Assembly: GCA_020632975.1 (NCBI GenBank)
Contig: JACKEL010000002.1
Span: forward strand, 310,001 to 374,000
DNA: 64,000 nt
Origin: Myxococcales bacterium
Lineage (GTDB): Bacteria; Myxococcota_C; UBA6777
Direction of reading: 5' to 3'
Positions 59,766 through 64,000 of the stretch are shown here, one piece after another. Both the position numbers and the translations under genes were made by a program. The first letter of the stretch is position 1. The number at the start of each line of letters is the position of its first letter. The notes beneath the pieces were generated by a model. That model saw nothing but the letters and a program-made list of their open reading frames with translations. It was not told the DNA's origin and ran no database searches.

Positions 59766-61460
59766 ATGAACTACAAAGCCCCTTACGTCGATCAGTTGCC
59801 GAACAAGATCCCCGAAGGTGCGGGGATTCCGTTGCCTTCAGAGTTGCGTTTTACAGCGCGCGGTGTGTGGTTGCTCGTGCTTTGTGCGGCGTTGGCTTTA
59901 TGGGGCAGTATGCGTGCCTCTTGGTTGCTCCTTGGCAGCGGACTTCTCGGATGGACGGTGCTTTTCCTGATCTGGCTTCAACATCGCATGGACCTCGAAA
60001 ACAATCTGCATCCCCGCCATCTTCGGTTGTCTTGGAAGTTTGCGGATCAAAGTTACCGTGCAGGTCACGATGCTTCTCTTTCTGTCGAGATGACGCCAGC
60101 TTCTGCGCCGCTTTTCCTCCAAGACTTTTCTCTGCGTCACTCTGTGTACTTGCATAGCTCTATCCCTCCCCAAACCCTCAAACGACGGACGCTTTCACCG
60201 CGGAAGCCACATCGCATCACCTTTAAGCTGAACACCCCTGTCATGGGGGATTTCCCGTTGTATGGGGTGGATCTCACTTTTTCGGATCGTTTTCGATTTT
60301 TCGAGCATCAACGATACCTCCGTCTTCCCGAGGTCTTGCGGGTGATGCCCGTCTTGCCGCTCGCCAATATCCAGCGAAAAGGCGTGAGTACGCGGCCTTT
60401 GCGAGCCGTGACGAATGGTTTGCCCCAACATCGGCCAGGATCAGGCTCTGAGCTTCACGATATCCGTGAGTATCGACCAGGAGACGCAAGACGTTCGATC
60501 GTTTGGAAACACTCGTTGCGATTGCGCAAACTGTTGTGTCGAGACTTTGAGAGCGAGACCCCAATGACGGTCTATACGCTTTTGGATATCGGCCAGTCGA
60601 TGCGCGAAGGAACCCTCAGTCAGCGCAAGATCGATCACGCAACGCAAGTCGCGATCGCCTTTTCCAAGAGTGCGCTTGGCCAACAAGATCGCGTGGGGCT
60701 GATCTCTTTTGATGGAGAGATCCTTGAGCATGTCCACCACGATCGAGGAAAGACCCAGCTCCACCGCATCTTGAAGCATCTACAAACGCTACATCACCTC
60801 ACAGATCCTCGATTTTCCGAGCTTTCGCTGTCCGAGCTGTTTACATTGACTTCGGGCTTTTTGTACCGCGAGGGCTTTTTGGCGGCTCCATCAGGTCGGG
60901 CGCCTTGTGCTGCAAGGCCGATGTTGCACTATCTTTGGGAGATCATTCGCAAACACCCAGATCTGCATTTCCCCGACTCTTGGAAGTCTGACGAGGATCT
61001 GGTGATCAAGGTCTTGCGCACGATCGTGGATCACATGGGGATCGAACTGCCTTATCGTTATCATCAGTGGGCGACGCAAAAGGCCGCAGGTCTAGCAACT
61101 GCGCTCGAAGAAGCTGTGCGTTCGATGCATGGCGGCCAACTAATCGTGGTGTTGAGCGATCTCAATGATATCTTGCACTGGGATCGTGTGATGCAGGCGT
61201 TGCGACTGGCTCGACAACATCGACATCATGTGATCTTTCTCAGTCCTTTTTCTCCATGGTTTGCGATCCAACAACCCGAAAAAGATCCTACGATGGCGGT
61301 CTTGCAAGAACTCTTGACCTTGGAGCAATGGTCATGGAGAAGACGGATCCAGCGGATGATCGGTCGTCTTGGTTATTCTTTGCTCTCTGTTGATCCAAAA
61401 GAAGCCCCCTTGTTGTTGAGCGAGCGGCTTCAAAAACTGCGACAAGGCGGTCGTTTCTAA
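59766..61460 (+). CDS. DUF58 protein with vWA-like fold
   Basis: A 564-residue membrane protein with two hydrophobic segments near residues 35-75 (VWLLVLCAALALWG and LLGSGLLGWTVLFLIW) and a long cytosolic part. The DUF58 signature is SELHDIREYRPGDARRSIVW, followed by KLLCRDFE. A vWA-like fold begins near residue 270, with LLDIGQSMREGTLS (compare the metal-site DxSxS). Serine-rich loops, QDRVGLISFDGEIL and IVVLSDLNDIL continue the fold. It is the usual partner of MoxR ATPases. The ATG at 59766 has a weak ribosome site. A large insert near 380-460 (FLAAPSGRAPCAARPMLHYL) is longer than typical. Confidence 0.9.
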   Translation: MNYKAPYVDQLPNKIPEGAGIPLPSELRFTARGVWLLVLCAALALWGSMRASWLLLGSGLLGWTVLFLIWLQHRMDLENNLHPRHLRLSWKFADQSYRAGHDASLSVEMTPASAPLFLQDFSLRHSVYLHSSIPPQTLKRRTLSPRKPHRITFKLNTPVMGDFPLYGVDLTFSDRFRFFEHQRYLRLPEVLRVMPVLPLANIQRKGVSTRPLRAVTNGLPQHRPGSGSELHDIREYRPGDARRSIVWKHSLRLRKLLCRDFESETPMTVYTLLDIGQSMREGTLSQRKIDHATQVAIAFSKSALGQQDRVGLISFDGEILEHVHHDRGKTQLHRILKHLQTLHHLTDPRFSELSLSELFTLTSGFLYREGFLAAPSGRAPCAARPMLHYLWEIIRKHPDLHFPDSWKSDEDLVIKVLRTIVDHMGIELPYRYHQWATQKAAGLATALEEAVRSMHGGQLIVVLSDLNDILHWDRVMQALRLARQHRHHVIFLSPFSPWFAIQQPEKDPTMAVLQELLTLEQWSWRRRIQRMIGRLGYSLLSVDPKEAPLLLSERLQKLRQGGRF

Positions 61461-61576
61461 AGAAACTGTTTGTGATTGCTCGCAGCATCGGCTCTTTGGA
61501 GCAAAAGAAGCTGCTTTTGCATAGACTCTTGGATGCTATAAAGGCGATCTCTTCTTGGTTTGGAGATGGATACTTG

Positions 61577-61996
61577 ATGGAACAACACACTCCTCCCCCT
61601 CCTCCGCGCTCAGTTCGAGCGCAAGTCACCTCCGCGGCGTTGCATCCTGAACCAGCTCTCTCCACTTGGTCTGCACGTTGGAAACGTTTTCGTTGGACAG
61701 CTGCGTGCGGTTTGTACGCGCTGTTGTGCCTAATCGTTGCGTTGGTGGCCTCGCGAGGCGAAAAGACCTTTGCGCAGATGAGCTACGTCAGCCTTGCTTT
61801 TATGCAATTCTTGTTTGTGTTCTTTCTCTTTTTCTACCAGCTTGCGAGCTTTTCCGAACCCGCGCGGCGATTGCATCTGCGAAAGATTCGGGGATTCCAA
61901 CTTCGCCGCTGGTTGTTGCTCTTTTATCTTGCAGTGGGAATCTTCGGTGGGATGGGGCTTTTGTTTGTTTGGGGGATACGCTCTGGACTTTTCTAG
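61577..61996 (+). CDS. Small three-helix membrane protein
   Basis: A 139-residue protein with a Pro-rich cytosolic leader (MEQHTPPPPPRSVRAQV) and three hydrophobic segments (about residues 40-60, 68-90 and 112-136). I do not recognise the family. GGAGA lies about ten bases before the ATG at 61577. It follows the DUF58 gene by 116 nt and probably belongs to the same operon. Bases 61997-62168 after it contain no frame I can support firmly; one alternative frame reads GVPAWVAAGFFGKVALCG, which might hint at a frameshift. Confidence 0.65.
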   Translation: MEQHTPPPPPRSVRAQVTSAALHPEPALSTWSARWKRFRWTAACGLYALLCLIVALVASRGEKTFAQMSYVSLAFMQFLFVFFLFFYQLASFSEPARRLHLRKIRGFQLRRWLLLFYLAVGIFGGMGLLFVWGIRSGLF

Positions 61997-62168
61997 CCGT
62001 CGAGATGGCACTGCATTTGGTTGTGGCGAAGAGAGAGTTGGCGTCCCCGCTTGGGTGGCCGCGGGCTTCTTTGGAAAAGTTGCCCTTTGTGGTAGGCGAC
62101 TTATGCTACAAGAGTTGCGTGTTGTGGTTGTTGATGTGTTTTCACAAAACACTTGAAAGGATGGCTCG

Positions 62169-62420
62169 ATGCGGCCTTGGCTTGCTCGAATTCGCGATAT
62201 CTACCCGCTCGTTGGTTTGCTGTTGATCTTCTCGGGTCCTTATTTTCTGTACAGTTGCATCTCTTTTTTGCGTAAAGTGGACTACATCGCGGCGACTTTG
62301 GCTTTGCTTGCGGGGGCCTCTCTGTTGCTTGCCGGGGTGGAACTCAGCCGTGCTTGGATGGCCACTTCCTTGCCCGAACAAGAAACCAAGCCCAAGAAGA
62401 ATGATCCAGAAGACGCTTAG
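62169..62420 (+). CDS. Small two-helix membrane protein
   Basis: An 83-residue protein with two hydrophobic segments (IYPLVGLLLIFSGPYFLYSC and YIAATLALLAGASLLLAGVE) and a short charged C-terminus. AAAGGA lies about seven bases before the ATG. It is the last gene of the MoxR-type operon by position and may be an accessory membrane subunit. The family is unknown. Confidence 0.65.
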   Translation: MRPWLARIRDIYPLVGLLLIFSGPYFLYSCISFLRKVDYIAATLALLAGASLLLAGVELSRAWMATSLPEQETKPKKNDPEDA

Positions 62421-62580
62421 TTCACGAAAACAAATCACCTTTTTTTGATATCTGTTTTTTTCGGCCCCTTGTGATCCGTTCAAAGGACGACAAAGTGTTT
62501 TGCGAGAGAAACCCCCTTCTCTCTTTCTCTCCTTCGTCTGTTTTTTCAAGCGATGTCCTTGCTTGACGCCCTTTTAACTG
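62421..62580. other. Spacer after the MoxR operon
   Basis: No gene is seen. The stretch is T-rich near 62441-62462 but shows no convincing terminator hairpin. Confidence 0.45.
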
Positions 62581-62608
62581 TTGACAAGCCGCGCAGCGAG
62601 GCTATGAT
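62581..62608 (+). promoter_or_regulatory. Strong promoter of the coiled-coil gene
   Basis: TTGACA (62581-62586), a 16-bp spacer and TATGAT (62603-62608) are nearly perfect sigma-70 boxes. The predicted leader is about 200 nt and holds GGTGAT near 62677 and three copies of ATCACC (near 62700, 62717 and just before the ATG), which could pair in alternative ways. Confidence 0.8.
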
Positions 62609-62813
62609 AACCACCCTGCTTTTTTGGGCATGGGTTGGGTCTCCCCTCCCTCTGTCCAAAGTCCCGATGCGATGGGGGTGATGAAACGAAAAGATCGTTC
62701 GATCACCGTGGGCCGATCACCCTCTAGCTTCCTTTATCAACGTTTTGGCGCAAGCCTTCCACCAAGTGTTTGCTTGTTAGGGAGAGCGCCCTCTAACTCG
62801 GAGACGGATCACC

Positions 62814-63767
62814 ATGGCCTGGGTTTTTGTTGGGATTCTTGGTTTGGTGGCTCTTTTTCTTGCCTACCAAGCGAGTGCTTTTGGAAAAGAGCTGACCACC
62901 ACCCAAGAACTCCTTTCGAGCAGTCGCAAAAAAACAGAAGCTCTCGAACGCGAGCTTGAGCAACGAAGCAATCAAATCAAAGGTATTCAGAAAGGACAGT
63001 CCGAAGGAAAAGGTCAACAAAAAGACCTTCGCGTCAAACTTCGCGATGTTCGCGCTGAAAACGAAGAACTCAAAGCACGACTCAAAGAGATGCGTGCAGA
63101 GTCTCCCGAAACGGAGATCGAGTTGATTGCCTTGCGCGAGCGTTTCCAAATCATGCAAGCCGAGATGACGACGCTGCAAAAGGAACGCGAACAATCCGAG
63201 ACTGAGATCCAAAAGAAACTCGACGAAGTGCGCGCCAAAGCCAGCCAAGAGAAAAAAGCACTTCAAGATGATCTCAAGAAGATCACTGAAGAAAAACAAT
63301 CTCTTGAGCGCATCAATCGCAAACAAGATCAGCAGCTTCAAAAAGAGAAAAAGCGCATCGGTTCTGAAAAGTCCGAACTGCGCCGTCTTCGTGTTCGCGC
63401 TGACAACAACGATTACGCTTACCGCGTGACCCAAAACCAGTTGGACCGCGCACTCCGCGATGTTCGTGAGCTTCAAAAGCTCCTCGATCAAGAACGCGAA
63501 CAGATCCTCGCGATCACACAACGCGCTGGCGATGTCTTTGGTGCTGAAGCGATGCGCAAGATCGTGGATCAGGTCCTCGTAGAAGCCCAAGACGCTGCAC
63601 AAAAACAAGCTGACGCTGTCCAACCCACCAGCGACGAAGATGCACCCGAGTTCGACGCTGGCGCTCTCCCCCAAGAAGACGAGATCGAAGCCGCTCCCGA
63701 AGCCGAAGAAACAACTGAGTCTTCGGAGAACGCTGTCGAATCGGCCAACCCTTCCAGCGAACATTGA
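62814..63767 (+). CDS. Membrane-anchored coiled-coil protein
   Basis: A 317-residue protein with one N-terminal hydrophobic anchor (residues 2-20, AWVFVGILGLVALFLAYQA) and a long Glu/Lys/Gln-rich coiled coil (about 30-235) with KKLDEVRAKASQEKKAL-like heptads. The C-terminus (about 255-317) is acidic, Ala/Glu/Asp/Ser-rich and disordered. There is no enzyme motif. It is likely a scaffold facing the cytosol or periplasm; the orientation is not determined. GGAGAC lies eight bases before the ATG, and the promoter is strong. A 13-bp inverted repeat follows, then the DnaA-box region, so it may sit next to the replication origin. Confidence 0.8.
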   Translation: MAWVFVGILGLVALFLAYQASAFGKELTTTQELLSSSRKKTEALERELEQRSNQIKGIQKGQSEGKGQQKDLRVKLRDVRAENEELKARLKEMRAESPETEIELIALRERFQIMQAEMTTLQKEREQSETEIQKKLDEVRAKASQEKKALQDDLKKITEEKQSLERINRKQDQQLQKEKKRIGSEKSELRRLRVRADNNDYAYRVTQNQLDRALRDVRELQKLLDQEREQILAITQRAGDVFGAEAMRKIVDQVLVEAQDAAQKQADAVQPTSDEDAPEFDAGALPQEDEIEAAPEAEETTESSENAVESANPSSEH

Positions 63768-63839
63768 TCCCGCGTTTCCTTCTCCCCTCTGCTCTGTTTT
63801 TTGAGGAAATTTCTCTCCTCTAACATGCACGTAGCGATA

Positions 63840-63869
63840 GAGAAATCCACAACGCATTGTGGATTTCTC
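63840..63869. repeat. Perfect 13-bp inverted repeat, terminator-like or DnaA-box-like
   Basis: Arms GAGAAATCCACAA (63840-63852) and TTGTGGATTTCTC (63857-63869) enclose CGCA. There is no T-run of standard length, but it could end the upstream transcript. Each arm contains AAATCCACA, two mismatches from the DnaA box, so it may also bind DnaA weakly. Confidence 0.65.
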
Positions 63870-64000
63870 CGTCCTTTCGCATAGATAGATTATCTCTTTA
63901 TTTTAAGCAGAGTTAGGGGCTGTAGGACTTGCCGCAAAGATCAGTTCTCCACAGAGTTATCCACAATTTTTGTGGCTCAATGTGGATAACGATAAGAAAA
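63870..64000. other. Candidate replication origin (left part), cut by the window edge
   Basis: Two perfect DnaA boxes, TTATCCACA (63957-63965) and its inverted form TGTGGATAA (63981-63989), plus TTCTCCACA (63945-63953, one mismatch), lie within 45 bp. An AT-rich stretch (63875-63905) that could serve as an unwinding region lies on their left. No dnaA gene is visible before the window ends. Confidence 0.6.

Noticed and set aside
61997..62168. Additional small gene between two membrane proteins
   Set aside because: Alternative frames exist, but none has both a ribosome site and a convincing start; a frameshift is possible but not shown.

Overview
The window looks like chromosomal DNA of a Myxococcota- or Bradymonadota-like bacterium of roughly balanced GC (estimated by eye). 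The pointers are four membrane-linked Ser/Thr protein kinases in 64 kb, a planctomycete/myxobacterial-type DUF1592 cytochrome plus DUF1552 pair, many lipoproteins and low-complexity periplasmic proteins, TPR and OmpA/thrombospondin-type envelope proteins, and a gyrB of the long Gram-negative type. I see no plasmid, phage, CRISPR, tRNA or rRNA gene. The phylum is an inference from gene families, not from a marker tree.

Layout. 1-5.2 kb: the end of an unrecognised gene, ssb, truA on the other strand, and a two-gene unit for a secreted coiled-coil protein and a probable outer-membrane barrel. 5.2-11.4 kb: a small P-loop ATPase, gyrB behind a strong promoter and a leader of about 370 nt, REP-like hairpins, and htpG. 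11.7-20 kb: a giant AsmA-like protein, a small lipoprotein, a kinase with a polytopic membrane tail, and a YbiT-type ABC-F protein. 20-33.3 kb, all on the minus strand: the DUF1592/DUF1552 pair, a lipase-maturation-factor homologue, a 1590-residue TPR/TSP3/OmpA-like protein and a kinase fused to a formylglycine-generating-enzyme-type domain. 33.6-35.8 kb: groES-groEL with a textbook terminator. 36.1-43.1 kb: an ECF sigma factor, a probable membrane anti-sigma factor, a repeat-rich gap, a caspase-like lipoprotein with a barrel-like C-terminus, and a 966-residue lipoprotein. 43.3-51.2 kb: argF, an HD phosphohydrolase, a kinase with two cyclic-nucleotide-binding domains, a structured inverted-repeat element, a PEGA-domain kinase and a TPR protein. 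51.3-62.4 kb: a MoxR/DUF58/DUF4350/transglutaminase operon. 62.8-64 kb: a membrane-anchored coiled-coil protein followed by an AT-rich stretch with perfect DnaA boxes, a candidate replication origin cut by the window edge.

How the parts work together. Housekeeping genes (ssb, truA, gyrB, htpG, groESL, argF) alternate with envelope signalling modules. The four kinases share a cytosolic kinase domain but carry different tails: polytopic membrane, FGE-type, cNMP-binding and PEGA. The MoxR operon probably assembles or matures an envelope complex, with an ATPase chaperone, a vWA-like DUF58 protein, Ig-like membrane proteins and a transglutaminase. The ECF/anti-sigma/caspase stretch is the best candidate for an undescribed regulatory or stress-response unit.

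The clearest non-coding discovery is a family of hairpins with variable stems and a nearly constant six-base loop. One copy has been split by a 194-bp element with perfect 17-bp inverted ends and a duplicated target. GATC also appears enriched through the choice of G-ending codons before ATC isoleucine codons.
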